From positions 806,001 to 870,000 of the forward strand of contig NW_026570275.1 of the NCBI RefSeq assembly GCF_019649055.1: a DNA stretch of 64,000 bases, written 5' to 3'. Position numbers and translations under genes: made by a program. The notes beneath the pieces were generated by a model. That model was not told where the DNA came from and searched no databases. It saw nothing but the letters and a program-made list of their open reading frames with translations. Source of the DNA: Paramacrobiotus metropolitanus (Eukaryota > Tardigrada > Eutardigrada > Parachela > Macrobiotidae). Positions 44,964 to 56,948 of this stretch are shown one piece after another; within the stretch, counting starts at the first letter, position 1; the number at the start of each line of letters is the position of its first letter.

Positions 44964-45749
44964 TTACTCTGCATCCTCCGATTCCATATCGTCATCATCC
45001 TCCTGCCCTTCTGCACCTTCTTGCTCTTGCTCTTGCTCTTGCTCTTGCTCTTGCTCTTGCTCGACATTACCCTCAATCAGATCCCCATTCTCTCCAATTT
45101 CTTCGGTGCACAGAATGTCTTCTTCACTCACTTCCTCGACAAATTCATCCACAGTCGGCGGCGCATAGTCTAGAAGCAATAGTGGCGCATCTATTTTAGA
45201 TGCATTCTTCGGCCGTGAACCACACGGACGCTGACGGCGTTTTTCACTTCCATGCATATGGACGCGCACGTTGTCCTTCCGGCCGGTCATTTCTCGGCAG
45301 TACGGGCATACGAAAACCTTGTCGCTATGCCGTTTCCTCATGATTTTTTTGTTGACTTTCTTTACCACATCCATATGATGTTTCACGAATTCTAAAAAAT
45401 GTAATCACAATCAAAATAATGATAGAGAAAGGACATATTATTTATGTCACCCGTTCTGTGCGCTAAGTTACTCACGCTTCTTCTTCAGCTTAACGTTCTC
45501 CCGAAATTCCGGCATCTTGCCAGTGGTTGCATAGTCTCGCTCTGCAACTGCCATGTTGGCCCACTGCATCATTATAAAGCGTCCCTCGTTTGGCACTTCA
45601 AACTGGTAAAGGGCCTTGCCTGGCCACGGCACTTTTGGGTCTACATTAGCAATATCAATCTGCGAGCCACTTGGTTGATTGTTTACTTTCGAAGCCTGTA
45701 AAGCACAACAACTCAGTCTCACATAAAATATAACTACCCAAGGCAACAT
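44964..45749 (-). CDS. Spliced zinc-finger gene with Glu-Gln repeat tail
   Basis: Gene model from splice sites: exon 1 (45749-45738, ATG TTG CCT TGG), a 42-nt intron, exon 2 (45695-45476), an 84-nt intron with a strong GTGAGT donor, exon 3 (45391-44964). Phases agree throughout and give about 219 residues. The product has a region of unknown fold (VPWPGKALYQFEVPNEGRF, then MQWANMAVAERDY), then one zinc finger (CPYCREMTGRKDNVRVHMH, C-x2-C then two His), a basic stretch, and an acidic tail with about seven Glu-Gln pairs ending DDDDMESEDAE. It lies inside the Polinton ends; likely a DNA-binding or chromatin protein of host origin, though the family is not recognised. Confidence 0.6.
45023..45064 (+). 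repeat. Hexanucleotide repeat (CTTGCT)n
   Basis: Seven copies of CTTGCT lie in the last exon of the zinc-finger gene and code the Glu-Gln repeat on the minus strand. Such repeats are prone to length change. Confidence 0.9.
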
Positions 45750-48136
45750 CTTGCCTTAGCGCTCCCTCGTTTTCGCGCTGGCATTGCTGAGACTTTAAGC
45801 GCGGCAGTAGAGCAAACGGCGCTGTACGGCGGAGAGGACGACAAAGTGGAGCGGTGGGACGGCGCGGTACTGCGGAAGGCAGTGGAGAGCAAGGCACCGA
45901 AGAGCGGAAAGATGGCGACAGAGGATGACTACTGAAATCCACATACAATTATTAAATGAAGTTAAACTTTGCGCTTACCAGATCGTTATACCGCTCTATA
46001 ATCAGTAAAAATTAATATTATTATAAATTCCCAAAACATCTCACTCATTTCCTGAAAAAACTTACGAAAATAGCGACAAAGGCTCACAGAACAAAAGAAT
46101 TTTTGAGCTAATGTCATTGGCTACCGTTATGCTAAAATCTGAGATTTATCTTTTCTTAGGTTGCCATTCTATGACAGTGGTACATTTCCGACGCTCTGCA
46201 ATATCGTTCACTTAACAAGACAGGCATTCGAAAATCCAAAACAATTTGCTAGATTGAGTTGTAGTTTTTTACAGATGAATCACGCTTGTGTCAAACTGGC
46301 AATATGATCCTATGGCCAAATAAATTAGTAGTGTAACTGTACACATTACATGAAAAATCCGGAGCGCAGCGGACGCAAGGGACAGCAAACGATGAGAGCG
46401 GGTTCGCAACCTTACACTATTTCTTAGTCAGCACAAACAAAGCCTGGTAGTCGACAGACGTTCACCAATAAATAAACGCTGCCATGCCTTGCTAGTTATC
46501 AAGGCAGTGTTTGTTATTGCTTCAGCGACTTTCTCAAGAGAACGAAACCCTCTTACCAATCACGGATATACGTAATAGTTTGCAATGACTTCTTCAAAAT
46601 GGAGTGATGTTAAGTAAAAACAGTATATTTGCAGAAATTTCTAGCTTACGATAACTAATGGGCTACAACTATCTCATACATCCGCAGTAATAACCAAAAT
46701 ACAAGTAATAATCTTGTACCCACAGAGCCCATTATATAAATTGATTTTTATTTCATTTTAATTAATAAATCATTTTCTGATTGCCAATATTGTAGTATAC
46801 TGAGTTCACGTGTTTATTGTCCTTCTAATACTTTCCTATTTCTGTCCTTTGTCCTTGTCTTCTTAGCAACTTCTCTTGTGTTTTCCCGGGTCTCTAGTTA
46901 CGATTCCTCAGTTTCCTTTGAGTTGTTTTCCTGACCATTACGATACAATAAAGATACGATTCCTACACATGACAATACATGACAAATATTATTTTTCAAC
47001 GAAACTCGGCATTATATATGGCCTGAAACTCCATATGATCTCTGCTGTCCGACAAACGGCAAGCCTTTAAAATTAATCACATCCGCAACTCAACAATAAA
47101 ATTCAAAAAATAAAATTCTTGTCAAAAGTTGTAAGCTTGGTTTACCAACAGGCAAAGCACGAACAAGTTACGATAGGCGGTCCAGAAACTACCCCAAGCG
47201 TGAAACTTAGCAGTGCCACTGTGCTGCCCTTAGTCACAGCCGATACGCTGCCCTTCCCTTGAACAACCCCTGACATGATGCCCCTGAAACAGCACCTTAC
47301 ACACTGCCCCTCACTGGCATTGAACCGCTGCTGCCCCAGGCAGTACACCACCGCCGCCCTCGTAGCATGAAGACATAGGCCCACATGTTCCTCCTAGTGC
47401 GTGTCATATGCCAGCCCAGAATGAGGCAAAATATTCGGGGGGTGGAAGGTTCTACCCCAACTACCTTAACACTGCTCACAGACATTACTGATGGATGGTT
47501 TATCCGCACTGCCTCTGATGCAGTCTCTGAGATCGCACACTCATCGCTCCAATACTGCACTTGACGGTAGGTTGCAGGGGCACATTAAAGCCTATCATAC
47601 ATATTCCGTACCTAAATCTCCAAGAATCGTACGAAGTAGACGCGGTCGTACTGATGGAAAGCGATAAATTCTACTGCGAAGCGTAGACGGGCTCGCGGAC
47701 AATCTTGATCCAGTTGCAAAAATCGTTGCTCTTCAGGCCTTGATTTCGTACCAGGTTTGAATGGTTAATCAGATGGAAAAGTATCTCACTTGCCAAACAA
47801 ATTACATATACAAATAAACCTAAGTACGAAAAACAAAACGTCAATGCTACACAGAGACTAACTCCAGAGTTTTTGATTGCGCTAAAAATGAAGGTTGAAG
47901 AGCCAGTTCACTTGTTGCATTTTATTTTAGCTGATATGTGTGCTGAACAAAGTCGGTCAGCAGCGGGAAACGCAGGAAAAACGGTGTGGAGCACCGATGG
48001 CGGTTGACATTGGCGACACGCTGGAATCAGTCAGCAATGGAAAGCGGACGAGAAACTGAGCGCCTATGTACACGTATATTTTTATAAATTTTTATTTCTG
48101 TTTATCGTATAAAATTCTAAAACATATTAAAATACA
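45750..48136. other. Right subterminal region of the Polinton, no recognised gene
   Basis: The part 45780-45930 is GC-rich and lies upstream of the zinc-finger gene, so may be its promoter. Two overlapping minus open segments at 47142-47560 have no domain signal. The remainder is AT-rich. Confidence 0.4.
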
Positions 48137-48239
48137 TTTTATTTTTTTATTAATTTTAACATTTTTCAGGGGGGGCCCTGGGTGAATATTTCCCGGGGGG
48201 GTGATTTTGCCATTCAGTGAAATGGCATTTCACTCATCA
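48137..48239 (-). repeat. Right terminal inverted repeat of the Polinton
   Basis: Reverse complement of the left end. It ends GGCATTTCACTCATCA and contains the G-run GGGGGGGCCCTGGGTGAA, matching CACCCAGGGCCCCCC on the left. Confidence 0.92.
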
Positions 48240-48245
48240 ATGGCC
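48240..48245. repeat. Target-site duplication, right copy
   Basis: ATGGCC, identical to 23403-23408, starts directly after the right terminal repeat. Confidence 0.9.
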
Positions 48246-50376
48246 GTTTCCCGGGTTTACTATAATCTGTCATGGACTGCATGACGAATTTTATAATCCA
48301 AACTTGCCGTTGGTAAAGATATATAGATGCATGCTGGAGTAATGGAATTAAATCCTTGCATGCCGCAAGGAAATTCATGAATGTAGAAAATTCCCCATTA
48401 ATGCCATGCAGAAATGCATCACATTCATGTCGACTTCCTTAGGCTTTGCTTTCGGAAATAAACCCACACTTAGCAGAAGAGATGGTCTAATAGAGGGCGG
48501 CTAGCAACATACGAACTTGTGGTTTGCTGGTCCACCCCAGATATTTTACTAAGAAAAATCCTAATTGTCTTGTGGAAGGTGGCAGGATAACAGCTGATGT
48601 AGTTGCGCCAAAAAGGTAAAGGTGTACGAGTGTTCTTTCTCCAGCGCGGAATAAAGGTATGGTACCGAATTGTCAAAATGCCGATCGAAATGCATCGAAA
48701 TTCATTTATGCTCAGCATGGATAGTAGGTTCGAGTTTTATCCATCTATTATCTCGTGCGCTGAAGGCGCTTGCTGCCAGATTTACAATACTCGAACGCCA
48801 CAAACATGGTGCGTAGGGTAAAAGAAGGAAGCCGTCTGTGTCGATTCCGTATTGTCCACTATGTGGTTGCGGTCCACATAAAGATTTGGTGTCCCCTGTG
48901 ACGTCGACATTCACGATACTGCATTTGCGCAATACTGCAACCTGGTTGAACGACTCCAGACTATGGCAGTCATTACAGAACAGCTCCAGCGGCCACTATG
49001 CCGGAAGTGCGAGAAAGGGCGTACAGAGCACATGCTCTATTGGATTAAATCACATTTATGTAGGAAATGTCAAACTTTCAACCGTAAGATCGGTGGCTAA
49101 AATTTGACGAAAACGCCCAGCGCACCACTGCGCAATTCTTAAAGCCACTAGGTTACTTAGGAAAGATAAAAGGAAATTTATGTTGTGCACGGCAAACGAA
49201 AAACTATTATAAAATGCGAAAGTAAGCCGATGAATAGGATCACTGTTCAAGGTTTGAATAACTGATTACGATGGACGTGTGCATGATCCGTTAATTGTTA
49301 GAATGAACATAGTACATACTTATTCATAATAATTTTTCGCGGAAACGCGGTAGAATGGAAATGAGTTAATTATTGTACAATCACCATATCGTGATCAAAG
49401 TAACTAAGCAAAACCAAAATCCTGCCAGCGCGCTCATGAATTGCGTTTTCGGGTCTTATCTTTAAAAATTGTCTATCATTACGATGCCACGAAGCACGAT
49501 CCAGGGAAAGCCACGATGCTCACTGTGAGTGTGAAGAATATGATATGCAATGCGTTCCCACTCTTCCGCGGTGTGTATTGAAGAAATCTGAAACCTGCAG
49601 AACAGAAAACACAAACACGATGCACTTACGTAACGGATCAAAGTTTTGTTAGGCCTATAAATTATATTGTACCTTCTGACATCTTCGAAATTCTGAGTTT
49701 TCCTGCCAATTAAAAAATTATTGCTCAACGGTTCCAAAAAGCAGCAAAAATTTCTGCAGTAGCAGTACTAAATATATAGTTAACAACGCACGGATTACGT
49801 TAAGCGTTCGCGCTGCAGCACCAAACTCCGATAATTTCCAAAATGATCCGTCTGCCATCGGTCAACCGTACGTACGAAAACGCCAAGGAACCGTATAAAG
49901 TGCAATAAATTATTATGCGTTGTAACTGCGTTATTTATTCTGTTTGTTCACATCATTTCTAGTACCCTCCCACTAGTAGCCAAGGCGCCAAGGTTAGGGG
50001 CAATTAATGCCTTTCCAACGATTTCTATTGTGAATATAATTTATTGTACCCAATCAAATATATAGCTGCCGGTTTGATAAACGTCCACAAATGAAGCTTG
50101 GCGCTTTCGTCCTGGTGTGCCAGTCCTGATGTTCCACAGTAAGTCGCTTCCGCGATGTACACAATAATCGAAGCTGCCAGTAAATGCGGAAGGAATAATT
50201 ACACCATATATGTATATTATCGCTGGGTGCATGAGAATACATGAGCGTTGCTGGCATGCTGGGTGATCTTTTGGGATATGCAGCAGATTTGGCTGATTGC
50301 ACGGTATGAAAAATACCCCCACTCGGCATGGTAGGCTGTCGTTTTATTTTGTTCGTGTTTCGTTTTTGTTAGAGGC
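48246..50376. other. No recognised gene; right flank of the Polinton
   Basis: Short open segments on both strands (48470-48932, 49056-49250, 49462-49737, 50041-50459) show no domain signal. A CPLCGCG string near 48850 is too short to call a zinc motif. Confidence 0.35.
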
Positions 50377-50583
50377 ATGAGCAATATCACTGAACTTTCA
50401 AGCGATGAAGATAGCAGTGTTGGTATTGTAGTTGATAATGTTCCTGTTAATGACTGCACTGAGTGCCATGTCGGTCAAAGGTCACCGGATGAAGATGAGA
50501 GGTACTTCTATTTCAAAAGATGTTACGTTGAAAATTCTTTAAAAGCACACGTAGATTTAGAGCGCAATTCACACGACATTTAG
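50377..50583 (+). CDS. Small acidic ORF, unrecognised
   Basis: The 68-residue frame is Ser/Asp/Glu-rich at the start (MSNITELSSDEDSSVGIVV) with one Cys pair further on. It lies head-on against the Polinton ATPase fossil and could be a leftover accessory gene of that element. No further support. Confidence 0.25.
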   Translation: MSNITELSSDEDSSVGIVVDNVPVNDCTECHVGQRSPDEDERYFYFKRCYVENSLKAHVDLERNSHDI

Positions 50584-50639
50584 AGTGGCTTTCTCTTCGC
50601 TTTTCACAGCATTTTTCTTTTTCTCCTTAGGTATTTTCT

Positions 50640-52200
50640 TAGCTTTTTGCATTTTTGTAACCTTGCTATTCTGTTTTTTTTTTCTGTTTCTTCGTTGTTC
50701 TCCTTCCTCCACCACGTTTCCGCTTCAAAATATTGGAATATCTACCGCTGTTGCGGCTGCCGCCTCCGCAACCTTTGACAATTTCCACTGGTTCTATAAG
50801 GTGCCTGCCGGGACCTAGAATGTATTCTTCCATAGTCGACTCCAGTGAAGAATAAACACGCTGATAACCGTCTGTTGTTTCATCAAGAAGATTTCCACGC
50901 TCGCGAAGAGCGTCTGGTGGGCACGATTTGAAATCTAAAAACAAATAACCATGCGGCTCGTGGCAGCCTTATATGCCTCCATAAAATAAAGATCTTCCAG
51001 GGTACAATTGCCGAGCTAAAATTTCTATTTGCATCATTTCACGCAACTGTTTCCATAAAACAATTTTACGGGCATTTAGGGCGATTGTCCGCACGAGAGG
51101 GTTTTAGAAAAACACGTTTTGGACGGTAAGTATGACCGAGCGGTTAAGGTGATGCGTACCTTTATTAAATAAAGAAACAACATCTTTATCAATATTCTGC
51201 ATCTGATCAACAAAAATTAATAAAGATGGATCATTTTTAGTTCTTCAGCGATATAGTCAGGCATGATTTTAAATGAAAACGACATTTTTTGCGTGTTTTT
51301 TAATAGCTGTAAAAATGAGTGACTCGTATGAATCAATAAAACGAAACCGCTTAAGAAATGGAAGTATTTTGCGACGCTCCACCAGCAGGTTGATTCAATA
51401 AGTTTTCCCGCCTTGACTCTGGCAGCGGCAGACCAAGTTAATTGGATGAATTAGTGTCGGTTCAAAACAAAGGATATCATACATTTTAAAAGCTGCTGAA
51501 TGGCTGCCGTGCGCGCGCGCGCGTCAGAATTTTATACGCATTGTAACAAGGTGTCACACTTAATTCATGGCAAAATCCAAACGGCACTGTCCGGTAGCCG
51601 CTCCTCGTTACCCTTTTATCGGAGGTAAAACCCATTACCTTTTCCTGCTCACGGGTTTCCAGCTGCCATTTTCCTTTGATTAGGAAAATTTTATATGGAT
51701 TGAAAATGTAATGTACGACTTTAGGGTCTTTCACCAACTCGCGCAACGTTTCCAGGCTAAAAGTTCCATATTTCCTTGGTCAACTGTTATCCCTTTGGCT
51801 TAAAGGCGACAACTCCAACGGCAGTGCGGTAGGCATGCATTTTGGGTCCTCCGCAGACAAAAAAATTATATTGTCATTCCCGATCTCTGACTTGAACTCT
51901 CCCAGACAGCTACCAACTGGCAACGAAGGTAGTCCAGGTCCTTCAGAGGCGATTACACAGTCCCTGTCAACATAAAGCAAACGCTCTACACCAACCACTG
52001 TCATGCCTGCATACAGCTCCAGGCGGGCTAGTCACAAATCCCGCTACAATTTCATTTACGCGAAGGTCAGTGCCATCCACAGTACACGTCCGTGTGCTTT
52101 GAACCTGGATTACTTTGTCATTGACGATGTCGATGTAGCTTTCATTGTAAGTGCCGTAATTTTGTCGTAAGCCCACAATAAGTTTTGCGGGATTTTTCTA
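50640..52200 (-). mobile_element. Decayed Polinton: polymerase C-terminal part and packaging ATPase
   Basis: Fossil read leftward. At 52176-51486 there are polymerase B palm and C-terminal pieces (VDRDCVIASEGPG, LPVGSCLGEFKSEIG, NPYKIFLIKGKWQLETR) that align with 38000-38520 of the central element. Next come ATPase pieces: a Walker B-type stretch near 51200 (LLIFVDQMQNIDKDVVSLF), the THHLNRSVILTVQN strand near 51130, and the tail FLDFKSCPPDALRERG at 50944-50666. Gene order matches the central element. Broken in several places; older than the central copy, better preserved than the one at 5553. Confidence 0.85.
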
Positions 52201-54162
52201 CCTGCAGACGGTCGCGCCTTCTTTCTCGCGGATGTTTTCTGCGAGATTAAACATGTCTGAAAGTTGCGGGCGCCACGCTGGATTTGAAATGCAACGAATA
52301 ATAAATGAAATGTTTGTAGGCAAAATAAAATGTTTAAATTTGTGATAATTAATGAGATTACAATATAAGCCGTGCACGCATAATTTTTGAACCCGGTATC
52401 GTTGCAGCCCAGAAAGATGGCCCTGCATGGAAATTTGAGGGGTTCTGCAATGGATTCTAGAATTATAAATTGAAAAAATAGCATTTCTAAAGCTATAATT
52501 GCGCACATGTAATATAATGTATACGGAGCTGCTGCTACGGAAGAATGCGGGACTGGGCGTCATCATCGTGTATGTATTTTCCTTGCTCTTGAAAACATCT
52601 TACATGACATATTAGGTTATTATTAGGTTTCCGTCCTGCATAAGGCTTCCGTCCAGCATAAGATTTCGCACAGGGAGATCAACCAACTTCGCCATAATTC
52701 GCCTGGGCATTTGGCCCGATAAATCACCTCATGATTTTACTAGGCCAGCAACTTTGGCCCCCTTCTCTCTCCTTCCTATCGTTCTCTCTACGCCCTGCCT
52801 CCTGGTTTAGCCGATCTTAAAATAGCCACTGGCCAATCATTTGCATTGTCTGAATTAGGCCGTAATGCTCACCACAACCTCATCTTCTCCTAGAACCAAG
52901 TAAAGGCGAAGACCGTTACATCTTTCTTTTTCGGTGGACATGATGCCATATTTCGAAGTTACACTCGGATTGTTCCACCAGCGGCACGCTAGAGTATGCA
53001 CAAAAATATGTTATGCGCCGGCCAGACCATGACAAAAGATGGAACGGTTTGAAATATGATGCGGAACCGGAAGGAGACGGCTCCCGGATGCGGGAGGTCA
53101 CTTATGAATATATTATTATATATGGTAAAATGTTTAAGTAAAGCTTCTGACGTTCTTATTAGTACAAAAAGCCGTGGTTGTCTGTAACTGGAACGTGGAA
53201 CATTCGATAAACATGGATTCGAAACCTATTGGCTACAATTGGCTACAACTCAGCTACAATTTTTTTCCTGTTAAACAGATTAAGATTTGGGTAATTGTCA
53301 GGAATGGTCGCAGAAATCTCGGTTGTTCCACGTTCCAGTATGACCTGCTGGGTCGACTGGTCACTTTGGTTTTGAGCTAATATAGTCTGTGCTTGATGAT
53401 CAATGTTCAAAGCTCAAACTTGATTGTTTCGAAAGTTCTGGATCGCATTTTCCTGGCAGTAAAATAACGCAAATTTCTCAAGCTTCACGATTAACTCATG
53501 TGTTTTTGTAAGAAATTTGAACAAGCTCAAAGGTGCTATCGAGTTTTTGAGTTTTTGAGTTTTTGAGCCTTCGTGTCGACATTAACCTGTTTTTAATGAA
53601 AACGTTACCTTAAAGGCGGACGGACTGCTCAAACACTGATTCGCCACTTGTCTACTTAAAGGAAAACTGCTGCGTTCGAGTACCATATTTCTGAATACAA
53701 TACGACAACTAAAGACAGACATCTAACAGCTCATAACATTTATAATAAACATGCGCGGTTAGCGAATAATAATTAATAAACATGCGCGGTTGACTGCAAG
53801 ATGACTTTGGAGGCGGAAGCCATTCGACAACGCATGACTGGACGGACATGATTGGACGTACACCAGGCTTAACATCTATTCACAGGCTCGGATTAATTCA
53901 AAATGAGTGCACAAGTTGACGACTCTCAGGGCAGCTCACTATAAATGCCATATAAGAAACCGCATAGGAACGAACTTCCGCGAGCCGGACGGGATGCGTT
54001 AGCTCTTCCCGGGCGCAAAATTGCTTTATCAGATTGTTGATTGAAATGTTTTGAAGTTTCTGTTGTCAATAACTACAATAATTTATTATCAGCATGCCAG
54101 TAGACCTTAAATGCCGCAGGTGTGAACTGGTGATCACAAAGACTGACCGGATATTAGAACGC
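52201..54162. other. No recognised gene
   Basis: Open segments at 52198-52566 (minus) and 53174-53380 (plus) have no family signal. A short tandem GAGTTTTT run lies at 53544-53568. This stretch may separate two parts of one dismembered Polinton. Confidence 0.35.
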
Positions 54163-54190
54163 GTACTGGCTATCCCAAGATAGCCAGTAC
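54163..54190. repeat. Perfect 12-bp hairpin
   Basis: GTACTGGCTATC and GATAGCCAGTAC flank a CCAA loop. It is not followed by the CTRR end expected of a Helitron. It may be a decayed element end. Confidence 0.6.
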
Positions 54191-54224
54191 GGCACGGATT
54201 CGGCAGTGGGCATAACATAGCGCT

Positions 54225-54717
54225 CTAGTCAAAAAACTTACATCTAAAAGAAGTGGAGATCAACCTCGAAGTCACGCTGAAGAATCCGTAATTCCAGTAA
54301 GTCAACGTAAACCCGGAACTTCCACCGAGCCCGTACAGGTCCCAGTGCCCGAAGTCGGACTCCACCAATTCGTCAAATTTATGCGCATATATGTTTTTCA
54401 TCGGTGATATTCTCGTATGAATAAAGTCTCCAATCACAAATACCGTTATATCGATATGTACAGGATATTAGATAAGTTGGGTTAGAGGTCCTGTACAAGC
54501 TATTCGTCACTGGACAAACGCCGCCGTTACAGTCGGTCAGCTGCGCTGTACTGGCGCACATCGCGATCTTACGGTCACCACACCGATTTGCAACACCAAA
54601 ATAATAGATTTTGAATAGTACTCCACCGCATTCTCGGTCGAGCATCGCCCCGGCTCTAAACCGCGGCACGACGACTAACTTCGGGAATTTCGGCTTTATG
54701 TGATCACTGAAACTCAA
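54225..54717 (-). CDS. Unrecognised Cys-rich overlapping frames
   Basis: The frame 54717-54379 has spaced cysteines (DRECGGVLF, ANRCGDRKIAMC, DCNGGVCPVT, SCTYRYNGICDW), a pattern of extracellular or envelope-type proteins. The overlapping frame 54437-54225 is aromatic-rich (FGHWDLYGLGGSSGFTLTYW). They may be parts of one remnant gene. No signal peptide and no family recognised. Confidence 0.3.
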
Positions 54718-56339
54718 CGTGCTGTTAGAAAGCTACCTAACTCGCTACCTACCTAACTCCTGTAGCGATCTATCAACATCGCCGTCGTGGTGCGTCTCAC
54801 ACAGCCGGATGCAGAGAAGGGCATGCAAGGAGACGATTTACCGGCTTGTGCGGTTAGGTCGACGCACATAGACAGACGATTTCGTCGTTAACTAAAGTCC
54901 TGAAAGTGCGATATGGGGCGGATAAAACTTGTTGATGATTGCCGCCACCATAAAAACCTTCTCTACACAAACAGTTGCGACGTCAGAAATTCGTCTTAAC
55001 GTCCGGATTAATCCACGCAGGATCTTGGAGCAAACAATAGAAGCATAACCTTCACAGGTACGGTGACATGGTACTTAGGAGCGCTAACGGAAAGATTGTC
55101 ATTTGTCAGCGGTATCTTCAGAATTAGTGATCAGTTCTTTATGACTCAGTTGGCGCAAGCGATAATTGAGAACGCAATCGGAGTTTACGACAGCTATTGT
55201 CGTTTCAAAAGAGTGGTTATTGGCCAGTTACCACACCCTTATCGCTAAAAGACATGTCAGTTGTATGGATATCTTATTTTTTTCAGCAGATTGCCGGGAA
55301 TGCTCAGCTTTATCCAGCACAAAGATCGTTCTGATGGTTTTTTTCAAGCCCGATCATTTTCCTACATATGGATGACGATAACAGATCTTCACCCACTGGC
55401 GGAAACGACGAGCCTCTTACGAGAAATTTTTGCTAAACGTGACATGTATGACGCGTACATTTTGCTGAACAGTACAGTATAGACAAAGCAGTCTTGTTGA
55501 TACGGATTTAGCTATTAAGTTTATTCAGATTCCTAGATAAAATTTCAGAACCAATCGAGCGCAGAACTGGAAAAACTTTGAACTACTAACAAATAAGTTC
55601 TAAGAAAGCATACACCAAAATGAAAGCAATCAGTTTTATTTTGACGTCAGCTTCTTGTTAAATCTTGCATTAAAAAGTGACCTTTCGCGTATTCACTTTT
55701 TGCTTACCTTCCAGGAGATTTGGGAGGAAATGGATGTTTCCTCAGGATCGAACAATTTATATTTTCTTCGTTTTTTGAAACCCTCTTCTTGCCATATGGG
55801 ATGTAACCAGTGATTGCGTATTTTTTACAAAGTTCTGGAGAGATCAAACAAATCCAATGCCAGCTTGTTTGCACGGCTGTGCTGCCGTTCCATACGATAC
55901 TTTTGTCTTTGGCTGATAGATTTGATGTTTGGGATTATACATCAACTGAAAAATTCAACTTAATGCTATCCGAGCAAGGATACTATTATCTACCGCAATT
56001 ATGATGGCGTTGATTAGACAGTTCAGTCACAACCAAAGACAGAAGAACAAAGGTCAACGGCAACCCAGTGGTCGCTGGTTAACAAGCTGCATAATTGCTC
56101 TGCAGGTGGGAAGAAGCGTTGCGTAATTGAGAAAGGATCGATGGGATTTGGGGCGGGAACTCCTGGGAAACGTTCTACTTTGCTGCTGTGGGTAGGTGTC
56201 CGGTAAGGTTTCCATACCCCGTAAATACCGTGTGTGGAAAAATTCCACGTAGCCCGTGGGCATTGATGTCCGAATACCGTTCATAAAAGTTCTCTATTCA
56301 GGAAGAAATACTTAGCTAAAAAAATAAAAAAACTTACAC
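54718..56339. other. No recognised gene
   Basis: Several short open segments on both strands (55063-55482, 55810-56004, 56054-56284) without motifs. Nothing repetitive seen. Confidence 0.35.
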
Positions 56340-56805
56340 CGATCTGACATTTCCACATCGTAGAGGGTGTCATTAGGGAAGATGCTTAGCACATGCCAGC
56401 CGCGGCCGTCAAAGCTCTGGTGGGCAACGGATCCCACCGGCGAATACCGGCGCGGAGACTAGATGCCGTCCGCCAGCTGCTGCTGTCAATGCCGATGTCG
56501 GACCGGCTGCTGCGGTTGTGGAGTCATAGCGGGGAAACAATATGGTGGTATATTGCTGGTTTGACGGCTGTTGGGCTTGTGCCCTGAATGAGGAGAGTGA
56601 AATGTCGCCCGGTCCCGGTTGTGCAGCCCGAACTGGGCAGCCGGCGAATGCTGCTGCGACAACTTACTGCTGCTAATTATACTGCTGCTGCTGCCGGCTG
56701 TTGCTGCTGATTATACGACCGATGTGGTCGGTGTGGAGCTTTCTGTTGACTGCTATTGATCAGCACCCAGACGGCTTCCCCAGTCGGGGAAGTTGCACCG
56801 GTAGC
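56340..56805 (-). pseudogene. Possible decayed Gln-rich host exon
   Basis: An acceptor-like TTTGTAG at the right border and a GTGTAAG donor at the left border frame a 466-bp block with CAG/CTG-rich codons (SYNQQQQPAAAAV, then LSQQHSPAAQFG in another frame). No single frame stays open, so the exon call is weak; it may be a decayed Gln-rich exon or a CTG-rich repeat. Confidence 0.25.
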
Positions 56806-56948
56806 CTACAAATTAAATTCGTCATTTTCTGTCAAAATATCGCACTTTTCTACATAGCTAGTAACACGAAATACAACGAAAATAGCGACTATACATAATT
56901 AATATTACACAAACGAAACAGGTAATAAAAATGCTTTATATAGCAACG

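Larger units (their letters stand above)
23409..48239 (+). mobile_element. Maverick/Polinton (endogenous adintovirus-type) element with both ends, 24.8 kb
   Basis: The ends are inverted copies of about 100 bp. The outermost 50 bp, TGATGAGTGAAATGCC through CACCCCCCCGGGAA, match perfectly, and the element is flanked by ATGGCC on both sides. Between them lie integrase, minor capsid, basic core-like protein, major capsid, DNA polymerase B and packaging ATPase, the defining set of the family, plus host-like cargo: an LRR/mucin membrane gene, an eIF2-beta-like gene, a dsRNA-binding protein, BIR domains, a thymidylate-kinase-like region and a zinc-finger gene. Core reading segments are long, yet several genes are split over neighbouring segments by a handful of interruptions, some of them intron-like as known for metazoan Polintons. 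It is the youngest of the Polinton copies here; I cannot say whether it is functional. Confidence 0.92.

Noticed and set aside
47142-47560. Right-end Polinton gene on the minus strand
   Set aside because: Two overlapping frames of equal length with no motif; likely chance openness in GC-richer DNA.
51105-51160. tRNA-like A-box text (GACCGAGCGGTTAAGG) suggesting a tRNA-Leu/Ser gene
   Set aside because: No matching B-box or acceptor stem follows, and on the minus strand the same bases code the conserved ATPase strand THHLNRSVILTVQN of the Polinton fossil.
54163-54200. Helitron 3' end
   Set aside because: The hairpin is not followed by CTRR within about 12 bases and no TC-type 5' end was found.
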